A stretch of 5,715 nucleotides of DNA from an uncultured Bacteroidota bacterium. GTDB taxonomy: Bacteria; Bacteroidota; Bacteroidia; Chitinophagales; Chitinophagaceae. The translations under genes and the position numbers were made by a program. Shown here piece by piece: positions 1 through 5,155 of the stretch; positions within the stretch are counted from its first letter, which is position 1; the number at the start of each line of letters is the position of its first letter. The notes under the pieces were generated by a model that worked only from the letters and a program-made list of their open reading frames with translations, searched no databases and was not told where the DNA came from. Where the stretch lies: contig CAMLKS010000186.1 of the NCBI GenBank assembly GCA_946480675.1, positions 1-5,715 of the forward strand, written 5' to 3'.

Positions 1-541
1 ATTTATTAAATCGGTACGTGGCAGCGACCCCAATGCGGCAGTATATTACCTGGCGCGGATGATAGAAGGTGGGGAGGACCCCAAGTTTATAGCACGCCGC
101 ATGGTGATACTGGCCAGCGAGGACATTGGGAATGCCAACCCTAATGCCTTATTGTTGGCTACTACCACCTTCCAGGCGGTGGAAATGATAGGCTACCCCG
201 AATGCCGCATTATATTATCGCAGTGTGCTACTTACCTTGCGTCATCAGCCAAGAGCAATGCCAGTTATATGGCTATCAATAAAGCTCAGTCGCTGGTAAG
301 CCAGACGGGCGATTTGCCGGTGCCGTTGCAGATACGTAACGCGCCAACTAACCTGATGAAAAAACTGGACTATGGCAAGGGCTATCAATATGCGCATGAC
401 TTTCCGGGAAATTTTGTGGAGCAGGAATTTCTGCCCGACAAGATAGCCGGCACTAAGCTTTACGACCCCGGTAATAATGCTACAGAAGCACGCCTGCGCG
501 ATTACCTGCGTCATTGCTGGAAAGAGAAGTATGGTTATTGA
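1..541 (+). CDS. rarA: Replication-associated recombination protein A (RarA/MgsA), C-terminal part, 5' end cut by window
   Basis: Codons run from base 2 to a TGA at 539-541, giving the last 179 residues of a protein that is usually about 420-450 residues. The ATG at 59 is internal, because the family-typical reading (FIKSVRGSDPNAAVYYLARM) continues upstream to the window edge. Visible conserved blocks are the RGSDP segment, EGGEDPKFIARRMV, ASEDIGNANP, the helical tetramerisation and C-terminal (MgsA_C-type) region, and the closing GTKLYDPGNNATEARLRDYL with a terminal KEKYGY. RarA is a cytoplasmic AAA+ ATPase related to clamp-loader subunits and to eukaryotic WRNIP1/Mgs1. It acts at stalled replication forks and single-strand gaps. 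The Walker A and B motifs would be upstream and cannot be checked here. The gene converges directly on the TonB-domain gene with no spacer. The family assignment is strong because the motifs are dense and collinear. Confidence 0.95.
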   Translation, partial: FIKSVRGSDPNAAVYYLARMIEGGEDPKFIARRMVILASEDIGNANPNALLLATTTFQAVEMIGYPECRIILSQCATYLASSAKSNASYMAINKAQSLVSQTGDLPVPLQIRNAPTNLMKKLDYGKGYQYAHDFPGNFVEQEFLPDKIAGTKLYDPGNNATEARLRDYLRHCWKEKYGY

Positions 542-558
542 TCACTTGACAGCAATAA
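535..558. other. Weak inverted repeat across the convergent rarA / TonB-domain gene ends
   Basis: TTATTG (535-540) is complementary to CAATAA (553-558), with 12 bases between. The two stop codons abut as TGA|TCA (539-544), which is itself the palindrome TGATCA. No run of T follows on either strand and the stem is only six mostly A-T pairs, so an intrinsic bidirectional terminator is not convincingly supported. It is recorded because nothing else separates the two genes. Confidence 0.25.
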
Positions 559-1015
559 TAATGGGAAGGCTATAGAGTGTAGCGATAGGTTTGCCCTTTT
601 GCTCTGCGGGTTGCCACTTCGGCATATTTCTGATGGCAGAAAGAATCTGGTCGTCTATTTGCGGATTGCAAGACTTTAATATTCGGGGATGTGTGATAGT
701 GCCACTTGCTTCAATCGTAAACTGTACAATTGTTTTGGTGCATATATAGTTGCTGTCTAATGCCGGGAAAGCTAACTGTTTACTTAAGTAGGCCATAATA
801 TCATATCCTGCCTGGGGCATTTTATCTACCCGTCTGAATATTTCTTTCCTGCCTGTTTGCGCATCAGTATGTTCGTATAGGTGTTTGCCTATTTGTTTAG
901 TATTGGCCGCTGAGATTATCGGGCCAACAATGATTAAGCTATCTCTTCTTGCATATTCTTGCGATTGTCCTTGCACTGCAATGGATAAGAAAAACAGCAT
1001 TGCTACGTACTTCAT
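542..1015 (-). CDS. Exported protein with TonB C-terminal-like domain
   Basis: A 157-residue protein. Residues 1-19 form a short Sec signal peptide (MKYVAMLFFLSIAVQG, cleavage probably near QGQSQ), with no lipobox cysteine. Residues about 75-157 resemble the TonB C-terminal domain: a strand around TIVQFTI (95-101), ASGTITHPRIL (103-113), a helix with IDDQILSAIRNMPKW (120-134), then QPAEQKGKPI and a final strand ending at the C-terminus. A classical TonB has an uncleaved N-terminal anchor and a long Pro-rich linker; both are missing. This is therefore more likely a stand-alone periplasmic domain than an energy transducer. Two cysteines (C92, C116) flank the first two strands and could form a disulfide (inference). 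The stop codon abuts the rarA stop, and the start faces the outer-membrane protein gene across 66 bases. Family assignment is fairly secure; the role is unknown. Confidence 0.82.
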   Translation of the reverse strand: MKYVAMLFFLSIAVQGQSQEYARRDSLIIVGPIISAANTKQIGKHLYEHTDAQTGRKEIFRRVDKMPQAGYDIMAYLSKQLAFPALDSNYICTKTIVQFTIEASGTITHPRILKSCNPQIDDQILSAIRNMPKWQPAEQKGKPIATLYSLPIIIAVK

Positions 1016-1081
1016 ACAATATAGATACAGTATTTTGCTTATTCCATAAATGGGTTGTGTACGATTTTTGTATGTAAATAG
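1016..1081. other. Divergent intergenic region between the TonB-domain gene and the outer-membrane protein gene
   Basis: These 66 AT-rich bases must carry or overlap the 5' signals of both divergent genes. On the + strand there is TTTG at 1034-1037 and GATTTTTG at 1063-1070, one mismatch from TAnnTTTG, but the 25-base spacing is longer than the usual 19-21. I see no good promoter on the - strand. The region is listed as the likely regulatory interval only. Confidence 0.3.
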
Positions 1082-2947
1082 CTGAAGCTCAAATACCCGC
1101 TACAAACCATTAGAAAATGCCTTTCCATATTATTGTTGCTGTATGCTACAGTGTCTTCTGCACAGCAGAAGCCGGATAGCCTTGTGCTGGATAGTATAAG
1201 AATAGGGAAAAAGGATAGCTGGTTGAATAAAGCATTAAAGCAAGGTATCAATGCCATTAAAACTACGCCGGCCGATACGCCCAGAAAATCTATAAAGAGC
1301 GAAGATATCTACAAAAAGTACCGCGATAAGTATATCCGTCGTGTCATCGTAAGGCAGCTGAAGTTTGAAGAACGGGTAACGGATACCACCCGCCAGTTTG
1401 CCTATTTTGGCACCCAACTGATGAATAAAACCCACGTTACCACAAAAGAATGGGTGATAAAGGATAACCTGTTTACAAAAGAAGGGGATAGGGTAGACCC
1501 TTATAAAGTAGCGGATAATGAACGCTACCTGCGTACCATGCCTTTTATACAGGATGCGCGCATCTATTTACAACAAGTGCCGGGGTATGAAGATTCTGTA
1601 GATATGATAGTAGTAACCCGCGATATCTATAGCATTGGTGGGAAGGTGAACATAGGCAACCCAAAGCATATGCGGGTGACGGTAGCTGAAAATAACCTCT
1701 TGGGCATGGGTCAAAGGCTGGAATTAACGGGCTTACTGGACCAGGACAGGCAGCCAAAGGGGGGGTATGAGGTAGGATACAGAAAGGTGAATGTAGCCGG
1801 GACATTTATAGACGCACAGGTGGGGTATTCGGTTATTTACCCCAACAGGTATGATGATAAGGAGGAGGAAAATACTGTATATCTGCTGGTGGAGAAGCCA
1901 TTGGTTTCGCCGTATATGCGTACGGCCGGAGGGCTCACATTAGCGCACCGGCAATCGGAAAACAGGTATGCGCGTGTGCGGCCTGATAGCCAGTATTACA
2001 ATTACACCGGCCATACCATAGACGGCTGGGTGGGGTATAACATTGCGAGCAGGAAACTGCTGGCCAGCCAGGTGCGCGATCGGCGTTTTGCAGCTATCCG
2101 CTACGGGCAAACCTATTTTGATGAAGTACCATTGCAGGTGGGCAGCGCTATCGATTTGCTTTTCAATGATGTGCAACTGGCATTAATATCATTCACTTTT
2201 TTCAGGCAGGACTTTTACAAGACCAACTACGTCTATGGTTTTGGTGTAACGGAAGATATACCGTATGGTTATAATATTACAGCAACCGGCGGATGGTATC
2301 GCCAGTTACAGCTAAACAGGCCATATGTGGGTATCAAAGCCGATAAGTATGTAGTTTCATCCAGGCAAGACTTTATTCGCTATTTTTTCAGGGCAGGCAG
2401 TTATTTTAATCATGGGCTGGAAGATGCAGGCATCATGGTTGGGGGTAGCTGGTTCAGCCGGCTTTGGGAATGGAAACGCTATAAAATGCGCCAGTATATC
2501 TCGGCAAGCTATACGAAGCTGTTCGATATGGTGACCAGCGAGCCTTTGAGGTTGGATAACCCTTTCGGATTGCAGTACTTCAATTCCCCCCTTATCATAG
2601 GGCAGCAGCGTATTAGTGCAAATGTAGAAAGCACAGTATTCCTGAATTATAAGTTCCTCGGGTTCCGATTTGCCCCGTTTGTCAATTTCAATGCCTCGCT
2701 CATAACCCCTGTGGCCCAGCCATTCTCCAAATCGGAACTGCACAATGGTATAGGGGCCGGGGTGCGCACCCGCAATGAGAACCTGGTGTTCGGCACCATA
2801 GAATTACGGGCCATATATTTTCCACGAAAAGTGGAGGAGACTCCATCATTTAGGGTAACTTTGACAACTGAACTGAAGTACCGGTATTCCAATAAATACG
2901 TTTCACAGCCCGACATTATCCGGTGGAATATGGATGACACTCAATAG
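1082..2947 (+). CDS. Outer-membrane protein of Omp85/BamA type (single POTRA-like region plus beta-barrel)
   Basis: The start is uncertain. The first conventional start codon in frame is TTG at 1133 (604 residues), but that removes most of an obvious signal peptide. The frame is open back to a TAG at 1079-1081 and reads CTG(1082)-KLKYPLQTIRK, then the hydrophobic CLSILLLLYATV, then SSA before QQ. I place the start at CTG 1082 (621 residues); ATT 1109 is another option. Counting from TTG 1133, residues about 11-65 are a charged linker. About 68-168 look like a POTRA domain (IRRVIVRQL, then RYLRTMPFIQDARIYL, then VDMIVVTRDIYSIGG). About 170 onward is barrel-like, with alternating aromatic strands such as LGFRFAPFVNFN (509-520) and GAGVRTRNENLVFGTIELRA. 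Omp85 proteins insert or translocate proteins or lipids at the outer membrane. Length and single POTRA argue against the main BamA, which has several POTRAs. Substrate unknown. The expected (V/I)RG(F/Y) motif reads GLQYF here. Confidence 0.8.
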   Translation: MKLKYPLQTIRKCLSILLLLYATVSSAQQKPDSLVLDSIRIGKKDSWLNKALKQGINAIKTTPADTPRKSIKSEDIYKKYRDKYIRRVIVRQLKFEERVTDTTRQFAYFGTQLMNKTHVTTKEWVIKDNLFTKEGDRVDPYKVADNERYLRTMPFIQDARIYLQQVPGYEDSVDMIVVTRDIYSIGGKVNIGNPKHMRVTVAENNLLGMGQRLELTGLLDQDRQPKGGYEVGYRKVNVAGTFIDAQVGYSVIYPNRYDDKEEENTVYLLVEKPLVSPYMRTAGGLTLAHRQSENRYARVRPDSQYYNYTGHTIDGWVGYNIASRKLLASQVRDRRFAAIRYGQTYFDEVPLQVGSAIDLLFNDVQLALISFTFFRQDFYKTNYVYGFGVTEDIPYGYNITATGGWYRQLQLNRPYVGIKADKYVVSSRQDFIRYFFRAGSYFNHGLEDAGIMVGGSWFSRLWEWKRYKMRQYISASYTKLFDMVTSEPLRLDNPFGLQYFNSPLIIGQQRISANVESTVFLNYKFLGFRFAPFVNFNASLITPVAQPFSKSELHNGIGAGVRTRNENLVFGTIELRAIYFPRKVEETPSFRVTLTTELKYRYSNKYVSQPDIIRWNMDDTQ

Positions 2948-3008
2948 GGGCCATACTTTCAGCAGACAAGTAAGATTTCAAGAAAATTTAAAAATTCTTT
3001 TAAAATAT

Positions 3009-3039
3009 TTTGTCTGTTTCAAATAACACATTACCTTTG
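3009..3039 (+). promoter_or_regulatory. Bacteroidota-type promoter of the S10 operon
   Basis: TTTG at 3009-3012 (-33 element) is followed after exactly 19 bases by TACCTTTG at 3032-3039, a perfect match to the Bacteroidota -7 element TAnnTTTG. Transcription should start around 3043-3048, leaving a leader of roughly 30 bases before the rpsJ ATG at 3078. The 30 bases upstream (about 2980-3008) are almost pure A/T and could act as an UP-like element, which would suit a strong ribosomal promoter (inference). This is the only well-formed promoter I find in the window. Confidence 0.85.
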
Positions 3040-3077
3040 CAGTCCCAAATTTTACGGGTTAGAAGATATTTATAAGT

Positions 3078-3383
3078 ATGTCACAGCGTATCAGAATAAA
3101 GCTGAAATCTTACGACCATAGCCTGGTTGATAAGTCTGCAGAGAAAATCGTTAAAACTGTGCGCAATACAGGAGCAGTGGTTACAGGCCCTATTCCTTTG
3201 CCTACAGAGAAGAAGATCTTTACAGTATTGCGCTCACCGCACGTTAATAAGAAATCGCGTGAGCAGTTCCAACTTTGCACGCACAAGCGTTTGTTGGATA
3301 TCTATACTTCTTCTTCCCGTACAGTGGACGCACTTTCGAAGCTGGACCTGCCAAGCGGCGTAGAGGTAGAAATAAAAGCTTGA
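3078..3383 (+). CDS. rpsJ: 30S ribosomal protein S10
   Basis: A 101-residue protein of normal S10 length. It begins with [20 protein letters not shown] and contains the signature [10 protein letters not shown] (38-46) and [20 protein letters not shown] (53-72), then IDIY-type [13 protein letters not shown] (74-86) and a final [11 protein letters not shown]10 sits in the head of the 30S subunit; the same protein (NusE) joins transcription antitermination complexes with NusB and links RNA polymerase to the ribosome through NusG. It is the first gene of the S10 operon and lies directly behind the promoter at 3009-3039. No Shine-Dalgarno is present: the ATG follows AGAAGATATTTATAAGT, as expected in Bacteroidota. 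A 102-base gap with possible RNA structure separates it from rplC, which is long for this operon. Confidence 0.98.
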   Translation: MSQRIRIKLKSYDHSLVDKSAEKIVKTVRNTGAVVTGPIPLPTEKKIFTVLRSPHVNKKSREQFQLCTHKRLLDIYTSSSRTVDALSKLDLPSGVEVEIKA

Positions 3384-3397
3384 TAGAAAAAGCTTTT
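3374..3397 (+). other. Possible weak hairpin at the end of rpsJ (attenuator or processing site)
   Basis: AAAAGCTT (3374-3381) can pair with AAGCTTTT (3390-3397) across an 8-base loop; the stop TGA (3381-3383) overlaps the stem. The second half is also part of a perfect 12-base palindrome AAAAAGCTTTTT (3387-3398). With only two G-C pairs and a mixed TAGTTCTTT tail it would be a poor terminator. At most it might tune read-through from rpsJ into the rest of the operon. Confidence 0.3.
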
Positions 3398-3425
3398 TAG
3401 TTCTTTAAAAATATTAGGAAAAACG

Positions 3426-3470
3426 GCTAATCCCGGGCCACACCATTTCAGGAGCAACCGGGCGCTTAGC
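3426..3470 (+). promoter_or_regulatory. Candidate structured leader hairpin before rplC
   Basis: GCTAA (3426-3430) pairs with TTAGC (3466-3470) and CCCGG (3432-3436) pairs with CCGGG (3458-3462). They stack around a small 1x3 internal loop and enclose a 21-base loop (3437-3457). The hairpin ends 15 bases before the rplC ATG, in a region otherwise much richer in A/T. The loop carries AGGAG (3450-3454), which is 31 bases from the start and so not a normal ribosome binding site. A cis-acting RNA controlling rplC and downstream genes, possibly through a ribosomal protein, is a reasonable idea but is inference from one sequence only. Confidence 0.4.
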
Positions 3471-3485
3471 TAAACATAATAAGAC

Positions 3486-4103
3486 ATGAAAGGTATTATT
3501 GGTAAAAAAATCGGCATGACCAGTGTATTTGAGCCGAATGGAAAGCAGACAGCCTGCACCATTATCGAAGCTGGTCCTTGTGTGGTTACTCAAAAGAAAA
3601 CCGTGGATACCGACGGTTATAATGCGCTGCAAATCGCATTCGGCGAGGCTAAGGAGAAAAATACTCCGAAAGCGCTGCTTAATCACTTCGCTAAGGCAAA
3701 TACAACGCCTAAGGCAATCGTAAAAGAACTTCGTAATTGTTCCATTGATAAACAAGTAGGTGAAAACCTGACCTGTGAAATTTTCGCTGAAGGCGAAAAA
3801 GTAAGTGTAATAGGCACTACAAAAGGTAAAGGTTTTCAGGGTGTTGTAAAACGCCATGGTTTTGGTGGTGTGGGTGAAGCTACCCACGGCCAGCACGATC
3901 GTCAACGTGCGCCGGGTTCTATCGGTGGTTCATCATACCCTAGCCGCGTATTTAAAGGTATGCGCATGGCAGGCCGTATGGGTGGCGACCAGGTAAAGGT
4001 TAAAGCCCTGCGTGTAGTAAAAGTGTTCCCAGAACAAAACTACATACTGGTTAGTGGTTCTGTACCGGGTCACAATGGTTCAATTGTTTTAATTCAGAAT
4101 TAA
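3486..4103 (+). CDS. rplC: 50S ribosomal protein L3
   Basis: A 205-residue protein of usual L3 length, starting [19 protein letters not shown]. It has the conserved [16 protein letters not shown] (111-126), the long internal extension [20 protein letters not shown] (133-152), and [16 protein letters not shown] (155-170). L3 binds the 3' domain of 23S rRNA early in assembly, and its extension (about 125-165) reaches toward the peptidyl-transferase centre. The glutamine that PrmB methylates in E. coli L3 (Q150, in GSIGQ) is glycine here (G148), so that modification cannot occur at this position; I recall the same in other Bacteroidota. The start is the only ATG consistent with the L3 N-terminus and follows AACATAATAAGAC, with no Shine-Dalgarno. 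rplD begins eight bases after the stop, suggesting coupled expression. Confidence 0.98.
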   Translation: MKGIIGKKIGMTSVFEPNGKQTACTIIEAGPCVVTQKKTVDTDGYNALQIAFGEAKEKNTPKALLNHFAKANTTPKAIVKELRNCSIDKQVGENLTCEIFAEGEKVSVIGTTKGKGFQGVVKRHGFGGVGEATHGQHDRQRAPGSIGGSSYPSRVFKGMRMAGRMGGDQVKVKALRVVKVFPEQNYILVSGSVPGHNGSIVLIQN

Positions 4104-4111
4104 TTTAAGTC

Positions 4112-4747
4112 ATGCAAGTTGACGTTTTAAATAGCAAAGGTGAAAAGACCGGCCGCGTTGTAGAATTGCCGGAGGATATATTCAATATCGAACCAAACGA
4201 TCATTGCATATACCTGGCGGTAAAACAATATCTGGCTGCTCAGCGCCAGGGTACGCACAAAACCAAAACACGTGCTGAAGTGCATGGTGCTTCTAAAAAG
4301 CTGCACCGTCAAAAAGGTACGGGTGGTTCTCGTAAAGGTAACCTGCGTAACCCATTGTATAAAGGTGGTGGTACCGTAAATGGTCCTATCCCTCACCTGT
4401 ATGGTTTCAAACTGAACCGTAAAGTGAAGGATCTGGCTAAGATATCTGCACTGTCTCACAAGGCTCGTGAAAACAAGATAGTGATAGTAGAAGACCTGAA
4501 CCTGCAGGCGCCTAAAACGAAGGAACTGGCCGGCATACTGGGTAAACTGAACGGCAACCAAAAGTCGCTGTTCATCATGCCTGAGTACAATGCTAACCTG
4601 TACCTGAGTGCCCGCAACCTGGAAAGGAACAAAACTGTAGTGCTGAGTGATATGAGTACTTACGACCTGGTTAATTCTCAGGTGCTGATATTCACAGAGT
4701 CTGCTGCTAAACTGTTCACTGAAATAGAGGCTGCTGAAGAAGCATAA
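4112..4747 (+). CDS. rplD: 50S ribosomal protein L4
   Basis: A 211-residue protein matching L4: N-terminal MQVDVLNSKGEKTG, the extended loop with HRQKGTGGSRKGNLRNPLY (65-83) and GGGTVNGPIPHLYGFKLN (85-102), then KVKDLAKISALSHKA and the Rossmann-like C-terminal part (IVIVEDLN at 123-130, TVVLSDMSTYDLVNSQVLIF at 175-194). The loop reaches the constriction of the peptide exit tunnel beside L22. E. coli has GTGRAR there and this protein has GTGGSR; I take that as lineage variation. In E. coli L4 also represses the S10 operon through the rpsJ leader, but the predicted leader here looks too short for that mechanism. It begins eight bases after rplC and ends with two consecutive stops, TAA TGA (4745-4750). 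The next gap, to rplW, holds two potential hairpins. Confidence 0.98.
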   Translation: MQVDVLNSKGEKTGRVVELPEDIFNIEPNDHCIYLAVKQYLAAQRQGTHKTKTRAEVHGASKKLHRQKGTGGSRKGNLRNPLYKGGGTVNGPIPHLYGFKLNRKVKDLAKISALSHKARENKIVIVEDLNLQAPKTKELAGILGKLNGNQKSLFIMPEYNANLYLSARNLERNKTVVLSDMSTYDLVNSQVLIFTESAAKLFTEIEAAEEA

Positions 4748-4750
4748 TGA

Positions 4751-4766
4751 GTGGTAGGAATACCGC
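4751..4766 (+). promoter_or_regulatory. Short hairpin with GNRA-type loop just after rplD
   Basis: GTGGTA (4751-4756) pairs with TACCGC (4761-4766) as five Watson-Crick pairs and one G-U, closed by the tetraloop GGAA, which fits the stable GNRA class. It starts immediately after the double stop of rplD. No T-run follows (the next bases are CCGATAAAAAATAA), so it is not an intrinsic terminator. It could stabilise the upstream mRNA or serve as a protein-binding site (inference). Confidence 0.4.
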
Positions 4767-4789
4767 CCGATAAAAAATAAATAAAAATT

Positions 4790-4815
4790 GTCTTTAGGCT
4801 TTGAATACTAAAGAC
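4790..4815 (+). promoter_or_regulatory. Perfect 8-bp hairpin in the rplW leader
   Basis: GTCTTTAG (4790-4797) and CTAAAGAC (4808-4815) are perfectly complementary around a 10-base loop, 22 bases before the rplW ATG. On the + strand it is followed by TATAGACTAAAAAAATAAAACA, so it lacks a terminator T-tract. A second TAGAC at 4818-4822 could compete for part of the 5' arm. On the - strand the stem would be followed by a T-rich run, but no - strand gene ends here. A regulatory or processing role is possible but unproven. Confidence 0.4.
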
Positions 4816-4837
4816 TATAGACTAAAAAAATAAAACA

Positions 4838-5134
4838 ATGAAACTCGCTGACGTTTTGGTTAGGCCGGTAATCACCGAGAAAGTAAACACCCAGATGGAA
4901 AAATCTGGCCGCTATACTTTCGTGGTTGATAAAAAAGCCAACAAACTGGAGATCAAGAAGGCTGTAGAGGAATTTTACGGTGTGAAGGTAGCTGATGTGA
5001 ATACGATCGTGGTTCCTGGTAAAGCTAAAAATCGTTTTACTAAAGCCGGATTTATAAGTGGTGTTAAATCATCATACAAAAAAGCAACAGTAACGCTTGC
5101 AGAAGGAGATTCAATTGATTTGTTCTCAATGTAA
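4838..5134 (+). CDS. rplW: 50S ribosomal protein L23
   Basis: A 98-residue protein of normal length for L23. Its features are an N-terminal VLVRPVITEKVNTQMEKSGR (6-25), the strand YTFVVDKKANKLEIKKAVEE (26-45), FYGVKVADVNTIVVPGKAK (46-64), a basic loop rich in Lys, Arg and Ser (60-82), and a last strand KKATVTLAEGDSIDLF (81-96). L23 binds 23S rRNA at the polypeptide exit and is a docking point for trigger factor and SRP. The ATG at 4838 follows AAAAAAATAAAACA: a purely A-rich upstream region without Shine-Dalgarno. Spacing is 90 bases from rplD and 21 bases to rplB, so rplW starts a tighter sub-block within the operon. Confidence 0.97.
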   Translation: MKLADVLVRPVITEKVNTQMEKSGRYTFVVDKKANKLEIKKAVEEFYGVKVADVNTIVVPGKAKNRFTKAGFISGVKSSYKKATVTLAEGDSIDLFSM

Positions 5135-5155
5135 GATTGATAAAGAATTTAGAAA

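Noticed and set aside
1031..1070. Possible promoter for the outer-membrane protein gene (TTTG 1034-1037 and GATTTTTG 1063-1070)
   Set aside because: The -7 element has a mismatch at its first conserved T and the spacing of 25 bases is too long; only the S10-operon promoter fits the consensus properly.
3046..3077. E. coli-like L4-responsive leader in front of rpsJ
   Set aside because: Only about 30 bases separate the predicted transcription start from the ATG, and I see no stable hairpin in them.
3450..3454. AGGAG as a Shine-Dalgarno for rplC
   Set aside because: It is 31 bases before the ATG, far outside the normal range, and the other genes in the window show no Shine-Dalgarno either.
3414..3905. 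163-codon open frame on the - strand opposite rplC
   Set aside because: Its translation resembles no family I know and lies antisense to a certain ribosomal gene; it is a shadow of rplC codon composition. The same applies to the - strand frames at 2357-2743, 4127-4561 and 5270-5644.
4795..4803. Promoter -7 element before rplW (TAGGCTTTG)
   Set aside because: TA and TTTG are separated by three bases instead of two, and no TTTG lies at the expected distance upstream.
4790..4830. Intrinsic terminator after rplD
   Set aside because: The stem is followed by A-rich rather than T-rich sequence on the coding strand, and rplW and rplB clearly continue the operon.
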